11,636 bases of DNA from JBFXEO01 sp050180015 (GCA_050180015.1 JBFXEO010000082.1:1-11636); one strand, 5' to 3'; counted from the stretch's first letter, positions 1 through 7,699 are shown. The notes: generated by a model from the letters alone, not told the origin. Numbers and translations are program-made.

Positions 1-845
1 GACCATATGCAGAACGGACAGCTGAAACCTGCCTATAACCTCCAGGTAGGCACCGAAAAACAATTCATTACCCATTTTGCTTCCTTCCCAAACCCGACTG
101 ACACCCTGACAATGCTCCCGTTTTTTGAAGGATGGAAAGAAAGTTACAACGCCCACCCCCGAACTGTTGTTGCCGATGCGGGGTATGGCGGTGAAGAGAA
201 CTATGATTTCATGGGAAATAACACGACTGAGGCTTTTGTAAAGTACAATTATTTCCATGCCGAACAGAAAAAGAGGTTTCGGGAAAACGCTTTTATCGCT
301 CAAAACTTATACTACAATGCAACGGACGATCACTTTGTATGTCCCATGGGGCAGCATCTTGAAAACAGAGGAACGACCACGGATATACGTCGGAAATAGC
401 AGTTTATCAGACCCAAAACTGTGGCGGCTGTCCGCACGGGGCAATGTGTTTCAGAGCAAAAGGAAACCGACGCGTAGAAATCAACCACAACCCGTGGCGG
501 CTGAAAGCAAAGGCTCGCGAACCTTTATTGTCCGAGGAAGGTGTAACGCACCGGAAAAAGAGATGCGCGGAGCCTGAACCCGTGTTTTCGCACATCCGCT
601 ATGATGGTGGCTATCTCCGGTTCCGGCACTTCGGGCAGGACAAAGTTGAAATGGACTTTGCCGTGCTTGCCATTGCCCTTAACCTCTCGAAGTTGGCCCG
701 AAAACTGGCCTCACAAGCTAAAAATCCGGAAAAACCGGCCTGTAACCGGCAACTCCTTCTCATTATCCGGGTTTTCCAAGTTTCCTTCATTAAAACAGAA
801 GCCATATCAGCAGACATTGGGGCAGCTGCAAAATTGGCCGCATAA
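1..845 (+). pseudogene. Broken IS1182-family transposase (C-terminal part)
   Basis: This is a DDE transposase fragment that is open at the left edge of the window: frame 1 is already coding at base 1 with DHMQNGQLKPAYNLQVGTE, a hallmark of the family. Frame 1 continues through VVADAGYGGEENY (a catalytic Asp region), the KYNYFHAEQ stretch and CPMGQHLENRGTT, then stops at 397-399. From about 375 the homology moves to frame 3: GYTSEIAVYQTQNCGGCP, then a Cys-containing AKGNRRVEINHN stretch and LKAKARE, ending at a TAA at 843-845. The CxxC pair and the NRRxE motif are typical of the IS1182 C-terminus. Between the two parts the family usually has several more residues, so a small frame-changing deletion near 375-385 fits better than programmed frameshifting; no clear slippery heptamer is seen. 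The protein is therefore probably inactive. Confidence 0.75.
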
Positions 846-857
846 AAACGAAACAAT

Positions 858-892
858 GAGGCTGCCTAAAATCTTTGTTCTTAGACAGCCTC
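858..892. repeat. Terminal inverted repeat hairpin of the IS
   Basis: The arms GAGGCTGCCTAA (858-869) and TTAGACAGCCTC (881-892) are inverted copies with one mismatch, separated by an 11-base loop. IS1182-like elements often carry this kind of structure at the transposase 3' end. It may serve both as the transposase-recognised terminus and as a transcription terminator limiting read-through into the next gene. There is no long T-run after the stem, so the terminator role is uncertain. Confidence 0.55.
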
Positions 893-919
893 TTTGCTTT
901 TGGCAACACCATGAATGTT

Positions 920-954
920 TTTGGAATAAAAATTTACCATAATCTATATCTTTG
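920..954 (+). promoter_or_regulatory. Putative Bacteroidota promoter for the SGNH hydrolase
   Basis: TATCTTTG at 947-954 matches the Bacteroidota -7 consensus TAnnTTTG exactly. A TTTG at 920-923 could be the -33 element, with a 23-bp gap that is at the long end of the usual range. The start codon follows 28 bp downstream at 983. The promoter lies just beyond the IS end, so the hydrolase need not depend on IS transcription. Confidence 0.45.
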
Positions 955-982
955 TTTGTCAACTCATCAAAAAACTTGGTGT

Positions 983-1645
983 ATGAAAAAGATTCTCGGA
1001 GTCATCCTTTTCCTGCTGATTGGGCAGAATATTTTGCTGGCACAGGTGTATCCTCCTTTTTGGCCGGAAATACTAGCTTTTAAAAAGCAGGATTCTTCAC
1101 GGTTTCCTCCTAAACGGGCTATTTTGTTCATCGGGAGTTCCTCTTTTGCCAGATGGAATGATGTAAACAACTATTTCCCCGACTACACAATTGTCAACAG
1201 GGGTTTTGGTGGATCTACCCTGGTAGATGCGATACGCTATACCTACGATATTATTCTTCCATACCAGCCGAAACAAGTGGTAATATATTGCGGTGAGAAT
1301 GATTTGAGTTATCCGGGTGATATTTCAGCAGCAGAGGTAGTTCTAAGGGTTAAAACACTTTTTGGAATGATCAGGACAAACCTTCCTGATACAAGAATAG
1401 ATTATATTTCAATGAAACCCAGCCCAAGCCGTGAAAAAATTCAGGGTAAGGTACGTGCCGCCAACAAGGAGATCAAAGCATTCTTCGAAACCCAAGAAAA
1501 TGCAACTTTTATTGATATATACGCGGCCATGCTGGATGAAAATGGCAAAATGAGAGAAGACCTTTACGAGGAAGACCGCTTACACATGAACCAGAAAGGC
1601 TACACAATTTGGGAGGAGATTATTTTGCCCTACCTGGTGAAATAG
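983..1645 (+). CDS. Secreted SGNH/GDSL-family hydrolase
   Basis: This 220-residue protein is predicted to be an exported SGNH/GDSL esterase or acylhydrolase. The first 20 residues form a signal peptide (Lys-Lys, a hydrophobic core, then ILLA before QVYP). Block I is FIGSSSFARW, with GSSS replacing GDSL as is common in this branch, and Ser53 is the likely nucleophile. Block II is NRGFGGS (about 72-78). Block III is GEND (104-107), supplying the oxyanion-hole Asn106. Block V is DRLH (198-201), giving the Asp198/His201 pair. All four SGNH blocks are present, so it should be catalytically competent. The ATG at 983 is chosen over an upstream in-frame ATG at 875 because it places the signal peptide at the N-terminus and lies downstream of the promoter. 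The substrate is unknown: lipid, acetylated sugar and other esters are all possible. The next gene begins 106 bp downstream. Confidence 0.85.
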   Translation: MKKILGVILFLLIGQNILLAQVYPPFWPEILAFKKQDSSRFPPKRAILFIGSSSFARWNDVNNYFPDYTIVNRGFGGSTLVDAIRYTYDIILPYQPKQVVIYCGENDLSYPGDISAAEVVLRVKTLFGMIRTNLPDTRIDYISMKPSPSREKIQGKVRAANKEIKAFFETQENATFIDIYAAMLDENGKMREDLYEEDRLHMNQKGYTIWEEIILPYLVK

Positions 1646-1751
1646 CCTGTGTGGCAGGAAAAAGAATCAATACCTTTTACTTTATACTTAATTCAACTAA
1701 ATTGCAATCCCATAAATGGCCGGGTTAAATCCGGCGTAAAATACACTTGTT

Positions 1752-2921
1752 ATGAGCGTAAAACAAAAAATCAAACTAACCAGTTTTGTTGTAATAGCAT
1801 TTTTGGCAATATACTTGGCTATACCCCAAAATCAATATATTGTTAAAGCATTAATTTACCAGCAGGTAAATATTGACGATTATAAACTCTTCCACAACAG
1901 GACAGTAAAAAAGGGAAAACCCCAGCCCTGGAGAGTATCACCCGAATACAATACGTACAAATTAACCGGGGAACAGCTGGCATATTTCAGTACGTTTAAA
2001 ACGGTAGCATACCTAGTTGTAAAGGATACCTCGTTGCTTTTTGAGGCATACTGGGATGGTTACGGCAAAGAATCTGTTTCGAATTCGTTTTCCATGGCCA
2101 AAAGTATCGTAAGCCTGCTGGTTGGCTGCGCAATTCAGGATGGTTTCATAAGAAGCGTAGATGAGCCAATTGGTAGCTATCTCCCGGATTTTAAGGATGC
2201 AGAAAAGAGTAGAATCACCATAAAGCATTTGCTAACCATGAGTTCGGGTCTCAGCTGGGATGAATCCTATAGCACTCTGTTTTCGCTTACAACAAAAGGA
2301 TACTATGGCAACAATTTACCCCGGTTGGTTTTAAATCAGCATGTCGAAAAGGAACCCGGAAAGTATTTTGAATATCGGAGCGGCGATACGCAATTGCTAT
2401 CGCTTATAGTAGAAAAGGCAACGGGTAAAACCCTATCCGGGTATGCGTCGGAGCGTATATGGTCAAAAATTGGGGCCGAACACGACGCGCTGTGGTGCTT
2501 AGACCATGAAAATGGTGTTGAAAAAGCATTTTGCTGCTTTAATTCCAACGCCCGTGATTTTGCCCGATTTGGTCAACTTGTGTTGAATCACGGAAGCTGG
2601 AATGGAAACCAGATAGTTCCTGCCGGGTATCTTCAGGAATCATTCTCTCCGGCCAGGTATCTTATCGATCCGGAAACCCAAAAACCTTGTGATTTCTACG
2701 GTTACCAGTGGTGGGCAATCGATTTTAAAGGCCATAATGTTATTTATGCCCGCGGCTTACTGGGACAGTATATTTTTGCTATACCCGACTTAAATGCTGT
2801 AATTGTTCGGCTGGGGCATATCAGGAATAAAAACAGGATCGACGGGCAACCCGAGGATATTCACAGGTATCTTGAGTTTGGTATTGACATACTAAATAAT
2901 TCCCCAACTAAGGAGCAATGA
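1752..2921 (+). CDS. Membrane-anchored beta-lactamase-fold serine hydrolase (COG1680 type)
   Basis: This 389-residue protein belongs to the class C beta-lactamase/penicillin-binding-protein-like serine hydrolases and is closest in style to 6-aminohexanoate-dimer hydrolase (NylB) relatives. An N-terminal hydrophobic segment (about 10-25) should act as a signal anchor and put the catalytic domain in the periplasm. The SxxK motif is SMAK, with Ser114 as nucleophile and Lys117. The second motif is YRS (208-210), in place of YxN. The third, KTG-like region is replaced by ARGLLGQ (333-339) followed by a beta strand, as in NylB-type esterases. This variation argues for esterase, amidase or peptidase activity rather than antibiotic resistance; the substrate is unknown. 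The stop codon overlaps the next gene by 4 bp (ATGA), so the two are very likely co-translated. No clear promoter was found in the 106 bp upstream, so co-transcription with the SGNH hydrolase is possible. Confidence 0.85.
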   Translation: MSVKQKIKLTSFVVIAFLAIYLAIPQNQYIVKALIYQQVNIDDYKLFHNRTVKKGKPQPWRVSPEYNTYKLTGEQLAYFSTFKTVAYLVVKDTSLLFEAYWDGYGKESVSNSFSMAKSIVSLLVGCAIQDGFIRSVDEPIGSYLPDFKDAEKSRITIKHLLTMSSGLSWDESYSTLFSLTTKGYYGNNLPRLVLNQHVEKEPGKYFEYRSGDTQLLSLIVEKATGKTLSGYASERIWSKIGAEHDALWCLDHENGVEKAFCCFNSNARDFARFGQLVLNHGSWNGNQIVPAGYLQESFSPARYLIDPETQKPCDFYGYQWWAIDFKGHNVIYARGLLGQYIFAIPDLNAVIVRLGHIRNKNRIDGQPEDIHRYLEFGIDILNNSPTKEQ

Positions 2922-4114
2922 GCGAAAATTTGCATTTAACCCTAGAGCGGTTACGGGTAAAGCTGCTCGCATTTCCTGCCGCAGAAATGTCCGTTTTTGA
3001 CAGGGCGAAGAAGAAATACATGGGCATGTTCAACCCCGAAAAGGTTGAATTTGTAAATGATAGGCCCGATGTTTTACTTTTCCTTACAGGGGGGTCAGAA
3101 AGAATAGCAATAGAGTCAGCCCAGGAGTATAGGTTTTACCTAATTCTTGCCTCAAAGGAGGCAAATTCTTGGGCGTCGGCCACTGAAGTTAAGGCGTGGA
3201 TGAACCAGCACAACATCTCTTCCCTGCTTGTTAATGCCGATAGTCCCGGTGCGGCTAATGTTATCGATGATTTCTACCAGGCACTGAACGGAATCCGTCA
3301 TTTACACGGGCAGCGGTTGGGTGTTATAGGCAGCACCGCAGACTGGCTGGTTGCTTCTACCGTAAGCCCTTTTATCCTGCAAAACAGAATGGGAATAGAG
3401 CAGGTTGACATAGCTTGGTCCGATATTGTTTTTAATGAAGTTAAGCAGGTTGCCCCCGATTTCACCTCTCTTTTTGAGGTTGCCGATAATAAAGGTGAAT
3501 TGCTTGAAAGCGGAAAAATATACGAGGGGCTGGCATCTCTTGTGCCATTTTACAAGTTAAATGCACTGTCGGTTGAATGTTTTCCGCTAGTAACTCAAAC
3601 AAACCATACCGCATGTTTGGCTCTTGCCAAGTTAAATTTTGATAACATTCCATCTGCCTGCGAAGCCGATAATTGTAGTGCGGTGGGTTTGATGTTTGCC
3701 AACGAGGTTTGTGGAGCGATTCCCTGGATGGCCAACACTATTTTTGTTGAGGAAAATAAAGCCCTTTTTGCTCATTGCACCGTACCGGTCAATTTGCTAA
3801 GCAGCTTTAAACTTGACACCCATTTTGAGACCGGCAAGGGCTACGCCCTAACCGGTGAACTTAGGGCGAACGAAGTCACAATATTCAGATTTGACAATAC
3901 GCTGCACAGAATTTTTATAACCCTTGCAAGGGTGGTTAACCGGCCAAAGTTCAGGTTTGCCTGCAGAACTCAGGTTGAGGTAGAGATCACGGAATCGGCC
4001 TGCCGCTACTTTACAAATAATCCGTTTGGGAACCACCATTTAGTAATTCCTGGAAATAAGGTAAAAATATTAAGGCTTGCCGCCCTCCTGCTTAGAATGG
4101 AAATAGTGGACTAG
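2918..4114 (+). CDS. L-fucose/L-arabinose isomerase-like protein of unknown function
   Basis: This 398-residue protein resembles the COG2407 group, which shares the fold of L-fucose and L-arabinose isomerases. The recognisable half is C-terminal: VECFPLV (219-225), ACEADN (247-252), AHCTVP (285-290), THFETGKG (301-308) and NPFGNHHLVIPGN (368-380). By analogy with the isomerases, Glu249/Asp251 and His373/His374 are candidate metal ligands, but true ligand equivalence needs a structural alignment. The protein is shorter than authentic fucose or arabinose isomerases (about 500-600 residues), so sugar isomerase activity should not be assumed. No signal peptide is visible, so it is probably cytoplasmic. 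The ATG overlaps the upstream stop, and AAGGAG at 2910-2915 lies unusually close to it, consistent with translational coupling to the serine hydrolase. It converges on frr, with 54 bp between stop codons and no obvious terminator. Confidence 0.7.
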   Translation: MSENLHLTLERLRVKLLAFPAAEMSVFDRAKKKYMGMFNPEKVEFVNDRPDVLLFLTGGSERIAIESAQEYRFYLILASKEANSWASATEVKAWMNQHNISSLLVNADSPGAANVIDDFYQALNGIRHLHGQRLGVIGSTADWLVASTVSPFILQNRMGIEQVDIAWSDIVFNEVKQVAPDFTSLFEVADNKGELLESGKIYEGLASLVPFYKLNALSVECFPLVTQTNHTACLALAKLNFDNIPSACEADNCSAVGLMFANEVCGAIPWMANTIFVEENKALFAHCTVPVNLLSSFKLDTHFETGKGYALTGELRANEVTIFRFDNTLHRIFITLARVVNRPKFRFACRTQVEVEITESACRYFTNNPFGNHHLVIPGNKVKILRLAALLLRMEIVD

Positions 4115-4168
4115 TAGAAACAAATTCCGGAAAATAAAAAGCTTAAATCAGAGTACGATTAATCAGGG

Positions 4169-4735
4169 TTATACGGTTAAAATTTCTTTCTCCTTTTTAT
4201 CTAATAACTCATCAATTTTTTTATTGTAAGACTCTGTTACCTTTTGCACTTTGGTTTCGGAATCCTTGGCAACATCTTCTGCCAAACCATTTTTCTGCAT
4301 TTTTTTTATTTCTTCAATCGCATCGCGACGGGCATTCCGAACGCTTACCCGGGCATTCTCGCCCACATGCTTCACCTGCTTTACCAGATCTTTGCGGCGC
4401 TCCTCGGTTAGTGGTGGCACCATAATGCGAACATTCTCGCCATTATTTTGCGGGTTAAACCCCAGATTTGCCGCCATTATGGCACGCTCAATGGGCTCAA
4501 TCATTTTCTTTTCCCAGGGCTGGATAACTATTGTTCTTGCATCGGGACTACCAACGCTCGAAACCTGGGTTAACGGAGTCATTGTTCCGTAGTAATCAAC
4601 CATTACTCCCGATAGCATGGCGGGATTAGCCCTTCCGGCACGAATAACTCTAAGTTCATTTTCGAGATGATCAATTGCTTTAAGCATATGCTCCTCGGTA
4701 GCACCTATAACTTTTTTTACGTCATCGGGATTCAT
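4169..4735 (-). CDS. frr: Ribosome recycling factor
   Basis: RRF acts with EF-G in the cytoplasm to split the post-termination ribosome. The chosen ORF is 188 residues, close to the family norm of about 185. The signature IRAGRANP (about 31-38) and the C-terminal helix motif SVRNARRDA (about 131-139) are intact, as is the PPLTEERR stretch (107-114). The frame is open further upstream to a TTG at 4759, which would add eight residues (196 total). The ATG at 4735 is preferred because it is the stronger codon and gives the normal length; no Shine-Dalgarno sequence distinguishes them. The gene follows pyrH on the same strand by 33 bp (9 bp with the TTG start), a common pairing, and is presumably transcribed from the pyrH promoter. 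Confidence 0.95.
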   Translation of the reverse strand: MNPDDVKKVIGATEEHMLKAIDHLENELRVIRAGRANPAMLSGVMVDYYGTMTPLTQVSSVGSPDARTIVIQPWEKKMIEPIERAIMAANLGFNPQNNGENVRIMVPPLTEERRKDLVKQVKHVGENARVSVRNARRDAIEEIKKMQKNGLAEDVAKDSETKVQKVTESYNKKIDELLDKKEKEILTV

Positions 4736-4768
4736 ACCATCAAACTTTAAAGTTGGCAATAAAAGTAT

Positions 4769-5479
4769 TTAATTTTTAACTAATGTACCAATTTTTTCAC
4801 CCAAAACAATACGCTTAAGATTTCCGTTGGTATTCATATCAAAAACCAGAATAGGCAGGTTGTTTTCGCTACACATGGTAAAAGCGGTTAAATCCATCAC
4901 CTTAAGTTTTTTCCCGTAAGCTTCGGCAAAAGTTATCTCATCGTACTTTGTGGCAGTTTTATCCCTTTCAGGATCGGTGCTGTAAACACCATCCACCCGG
5001 GTGCCTTTAAGCAGAACCTCTGCTTCAATTTCCACACCCCGTAAAGCCGATGCCGTATCGGTGGTAAAAAATGGATTACCAGTCCCCCCGGCAATAATGG
5101 CAACAAAACCCCGCTTAAACGCTTCAATTACTTTGAATTTGGAGTAGAGCTCTCCAACGGGTTCCATTTTGGTAGCAGTAAAAACTTTAGCCTTACCACC
5201 AACACGTTCCATCGCCGACTGAATGGCCAAGCTATTAATAACCGTTGCCAGCATTCCCATTTGGTCGCCCCTGACACGGTCAAACCCTTTTGAAACACCA
5301 CTTAGTCCACGAAATATATTTCCACCTCCTATAACAATTCCAACATCAACGCCAAGGTCTGCAATATCTTTAATCTGGCTTGCATAGCCATTAAGTATGC
5401 TGGTATTAATTCCATAGTTATCGTCACCCATTAGTGCTTCGCCGCTGAGTTTGAGTAGTATGCGTTTGTACTTTAACAT
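4769..5479 (-). CDS. pyrH: UMP kinase (uridylate kinase)
   Basis: This cytoplasmic enzyme phosphorylates UMP to UDP with ATP in pyrimidine nucleotide synthesis. The 236-residue length is standard for the bacterial amino-acid-kinase-type PyrH. Visible motifs are KLSGEAL (10-16), the glycine-rich GGGNIFRG (51-58), RGDQMGMLAT (70-79), GGTGNPFFTTDTA (131-143), KGTRVDGVYSTDP (158-170) and the C-terminal MDLTAFTMC (195-203). It is complete, with an ATG start. It leads a two-gene reverse-strand unit with frr. rpsB and tsf, which precede pyrH in many bacteria, are not adjacent here; the next gene upstream is divergent. A near-consensus promoter lies about 20 bp upstream. Confidence 0.97.
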   Translation of the reverse strand: MLKYKRILLKLSGEALMGDDNYGINTSILNGYASQIKDIADLGVDVGIVIGGGNIFRGLSGVSKGFDRVRGDQMGMLATVINSLAIQSAMERVGGKAKVFTATKMEPVGELYSKFKVIEAFKRGFVAIIAGGTGNPFFTTDTASALRGVEIEAEVLLKGTRVDGVYSTDPERDKTATKYDEITFAEAYGKKLKVMDLTAFTMCSENNLPILVFDMNTNGNLKRIVLGEKIGTLVKN

Positions 5480-5498
5480 TTTACCGGTTTTGGTGCCG

Positions 5499-5531
5499 TA
5501 AAGATATTAAGAAACGGCTTAACTTTAGCAA
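5499..5531 (-). promoter_or_regulatory. pyrH: Putative promoter for pyrH-frr
   Basis: Read on the reverse strand, TATCTTTA (5506 down to 5499) differs from the TAnnTTTG -7 consensus only at the last base. A TTG (5531-5529) lies 22 bp upstream of it in the position of the -33 element. The pyrH ATG at 5479 is about 20 bp downstream, implying a very short leader. Confidence 0.5.
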
Positions 5532-5630
5532 GTAAGGTGCTACTTTCCAATATTCATTTCGCAGAAAAACATTTAAAATGATATTTTCCGTCGATTTTAA
5601 AATATAGCGGTAATTTAAATTTTTCTTAAC

Positions 5631-5661
5631 CAACTGTTGACACCAATGAAGCAACTGTGAC
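5631..5661. repeat. Short direct repeat in the pyrH/TPR-gene divergent region
   Basis: CAACTGTTGAC (5631-5641) and CAACTGTGAC (5652-5661) start 21 bp apart, about two helical turns. The first copy contains the odd-centred palindrome CAAC-T-GTTG. A second small repeat, CGGTAT, occurs at 5680-5685 and 5695-5700. These could be regulator sites for the TPR gene, but repeats this short may arise by chance in a 291-bp AT-rich region. Confidence 0.25.
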
Positions 5662-5739
5662 AATTTTTATACGTAACAACGGTATCGTAGTAATCGGTAT
5701 AAATAGCTATTGCCCAAAATATGTTTGACTTAAATTTTA

Positions 5740-5747
5740 TATATTTG
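5740..5747 (+). promoter_or_regulatory. Putative -7 element for the TPR gene
   Basis: TATATTTG is an exact match to TAnnTTTG, and the ATG at 5771 follows 23 bp later. No TTTG or TTG lies at the usual -33 distance: TTTG at 5724-5727 is too close and TTG at 5710-5712 is somewhat far. The promoter may therefore be weak or activator-dependent. Confidence 0.45.
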
Positions 5748-5770
5748 GTTACTATCCCAAAAGCAGCTGG

Positions 5771-7699
5771 ATGAGAAAATTTTACACAGCACTGTTTATA
5801 ACAGTCCTATTCATTGACTCTTCTGACCTGAAATCGGAGAATTTGGATAGCCTTATTAAAAGCCTCTCTGTTCAAAAACCCGGATTAGAGCAATATAGCC
5901 TTCTGTCAAAAATTGCCATTGCTTACTCCGATAGCAACTACAGCCGAAGCTTGGAATACTGGCAAATGGCTTTAGGGGTGGCCGAAAAACTCAACCAACG
6001 CAACCTTGTTGCCGACTCGTACCACCAAATAGGTTTTAGCTACCATAAAATGGGAGAGCCAGACCTTGCCCTGAAGAATTTAGCTTACGCTTCGGATATA
6101 TATAAACATCTGGACGACAAGAAGAACTTGGCGGGAGTGCATAATGATATTGGGTTGATTTACCGGAACTGGGGCAAATACGACAATGCGCTGGAACAGT
6201 ATATTAATGCGCTAAAGCTATTCGATGAAGTTTTAGACGTAGAAGGATCGGCAATGGTTTCAAACAGTATTGGCCAGATATACTACTACCGGGAAAATTA
6301 CCCCAAAGCAATTGATTACTTTAAGCGGTATTTCGACGTTAACTCAAGCCTTAAAAATTCACGGGCCGTAGCTGGCGCTGCCAATAACATTGCCAGCGCG
6401 TACCTCGAAGTTAAGAAGTACGACGATGCCTTGTCGTTTTTTCTGAAAGCCCTGAAAATTTATGACTCGCTAAACGTCCGCGTTGGAGTTGCCATAATTC
6501 GCGATAATATTGGCTCTCTTTTTTACCAAAAACAGCAATACGACGAAGCCTTGCTTTACCACAAAAACGCATTGGCCATATTCAAGGAGCTCGAAAGTCC
6601 TGTAAGGATAAGTAATACTCTTAAAAATATTGGTCAGGTTTACATTAAACAGGGAAAAATTCAAATTGCCATTGAGAGGCTGAATGAATCGCTTACATAC
6701 GCTCAAAATGCCGGACAAGTTGATGCCATTAAGGACATCTACAAAATACTTTCCGATGCGCACCAAATAAACGGAAATTTTAAACAGGCATATTACTACC
6801 TGAATAGCTATGATGCTCTGAAAGATTCATTGATCAACATTGAATCTATAGAAAAAATTGAAAGTTTACAGGCCGAGTACGATGCAGAAAGGCGTGAAAA
6901 CGAGTTGGCCTCAATCAACCACCGGTTGGCAACTCAACAAAGAATATTTTACGCATTTTCGGGATTTATGGCCATACTTCTTATCGCATTCTTTTTACTT
7001 ATTAGAGAAAATAGAGCCAAGAACAGGGCAATTGCCGGTATGGAAACCGTAAAATCGAAAATGCTGGAAAAATTATCGGCAACCTGCACCAGTATGATGA
7101 GTATAATTAAGCACGACAGTTCGCCGGGCGACTATTTTTCTGAATGGTGGGAAGTAAAACCTACACGCAATGGTTTTGCACAAGGGTACACGTTTTACTT
7201 TAAGGTTAATAACACCATATTTGCACATCTTCTGGTCATGCAAGATGCTGGCATTAATGCTGAACTTATAAATATTACCGTATTCAATTTTGTTTCCGGA
7301 GTATTGAGAAATCAACCTGAAAAGGTAGTTGATCTTGATAAGGCAATCGCGCAGCTGCTGGCAGCCGATCCGTTAACCGCATCGTTTAATCCACACCAAT
7401 ACCAATTAATCCCAATACTGATTGATAACGGTAGGATACTTAATTTAGCCGGAGAACATTTGGCCATTTGGCAAAAAGGATCGCTACTAGCACCCAATAA
7501 CAAACAATGGCAAACCCTCCGCAACAACGATATTGTTTACATTTATACTGTTGAGCCAGCCGATAATTTAAAAAACATTCGAAAAATATTTGGGACATTC
7601 TCAAATATTGAATTTACCAACCAAAAAGAAGTTGCCCAAAATTATCTGGAAACAACTGAAATGAGTAATTCAACCTTTATTTTTGCTTTAAAAGTTTGA
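5771..7699 (+). CDS. TPR-repeat membrane protein with degenerate SpoIIE/PP2C-like C-terminal domain
   Basis: This 642-residue protein has a weak N-terminal signal sequence (hydrophobic 5-15) and about eight tetratricopeptide repeats from residue 44 to 355, spaced about 40 residues apart with the usual YDxAL and IG.xY pattern. A charged helical linker (about 358-388, likely coiled coil) leads to one membrane span (392-411) and a cytoplasmic C-terminal domain (about 430-642). The layout matches Bacteroidota TPR sensor proteins that end in a histidine kinase or SpoIIE/PP2C phosphatase. No kinase H-box or ATP-binding motif is seen. The C-terminal domain has the strand/helix rhythm of SpoIIE (TFYFKVNNTIFAHLLVMQDAG, ILNLAGEHLAIWQKG, NNDIVYIYT). 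However, the GDxTGHG-like motif is replaced by MQDAGINA, the SDGxxD motif by VEPAD, and the final DD by SNST. It is probably a non-catalytic relative that binds rather than dephosphorylates. The SpoIIE relationship is inference. Confidence 0.8.
   Translation: MRKFYTALFITVLFIDSSDLKSENLDSLIKSLSVQKPGLEQYSLLSKIAIAYSDSNYSRSLEYWQMALGVAEKLNQRNLVADSYHQIGFSYHKMGEPDLALKNLAYASDIYKHLDDKKNLAGVHNDIGLIYRNWGKYDNALEQYINALKLFDEVLDVEGSAMVSNSIGQIYYYRENYPKAIDYFKRYFDVNSSLKNSRAVAGAANNIASAYLEVKKYDDALSFFLKALKIYDSLNVRVGVAIIRDNIGSLFYQKQQYDEALLYHKNALAIFKELESPVRISNTLKNIGQVYIKQGKIQIAIERLNESLTYAQNAGQVDAIKDIYKILSDAHQINGNFKQAYYYLNSYDALKDSLINIESIEKIESLQAEYDAERRENELASINHRLATQQRIFYAFSGFMAILLIAFFLLIRENRAKNRAIAGMETVKSKMLEKLSATCTSMMSIIKHDSSPGDYFSEWWEVKPTRNGFAQGYTFYFKVNNTIFAHLLVMQDAGINAELINITVFNFVSGVLRNQPEKVVDLDKAIAQLLAADPLTASFNPHQYQLIPILIDNGRILNLAGEHLAIWQKGSLLAPNNKQWQTLRNNDIVYIYTVEPADNLKNIRKIFGTFSNIEFTNQKEVAQNYLETTEMSNSTFIFALKV

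Larger units (their letters stand above)
1..892 (+). mobile_element. Decayed IS1182-like insertion sequence, right-hand part
   Basis: The first 892 bases hold the C-terminal two thirds or so of an IS1182/IS5-superfamily DDE transposase, followed by a near-perfect inverted repeat (858-869 with 881-892) ending in TTAGACAGCCTC. That is the form expected of the right terminus of such elements. The left end lies outside the window, so neither the left terminal repeat nor a target-site duplication can be checked. The element lies about 30 bp upstream of a plausible promoter for the next gene. Family assignment rests on recognising transposase motifs, not on a database search. The right boundary at 892 is inferred from the inverted repeat and could be off by several bases. 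Confidence 0.7.

Noticed and set aside
875..982. N-terminal extension of the SGNH hydrolase from an ATG at 875
   Set aside because: It would begin inside the IS terminal repeat and bury the signal peptide internally; the ATG at 983 fits better.
1719..1735. GCCGG/CCGGC inverted repeat before the serine hydrolase
   Set aside because: The stem is only 5 bp with a 7-base loop and no T-run; too short to call a terminator or operator.
1649..1846. Small ORF between the SGNH hydrolase and the serine hydrolase
   Set aside because: It overlaps the start of the serine hydrolase in another frame, has no recognisable motif or start signal, and reads like chance translation.
1752..2921. Antibiotic-resistance class C beta-lactamase
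   Set aside because: The SxxK motif is present, but YxN is replaced by YRS and the KTG region by ARGLLGQ, which fits NylB/esterase-type hydrolases.
4736..4759. Upstream TTG start for frr giving a 196-residue protein
   Set aside because: The extension begins with a rare start codon and makes the protein longer than the family norm. The ATG at 4735 gives 188 residues. The extension cannot be fully excluded.
5481..5663. Reverse-strand 60-codon ORF upstream of pyrH
   Set aside because: It covers the likely pyrH promoter, has an AT-rich chance composition and matches no family I recognise.
7055..7699. Histidine kinase domain at the C-terminus of the TPR protein
   Set aside because: No H-box and no N or G box ATP-binding motifs are present, and the strand pattern fits SpoIIE-like domains better.
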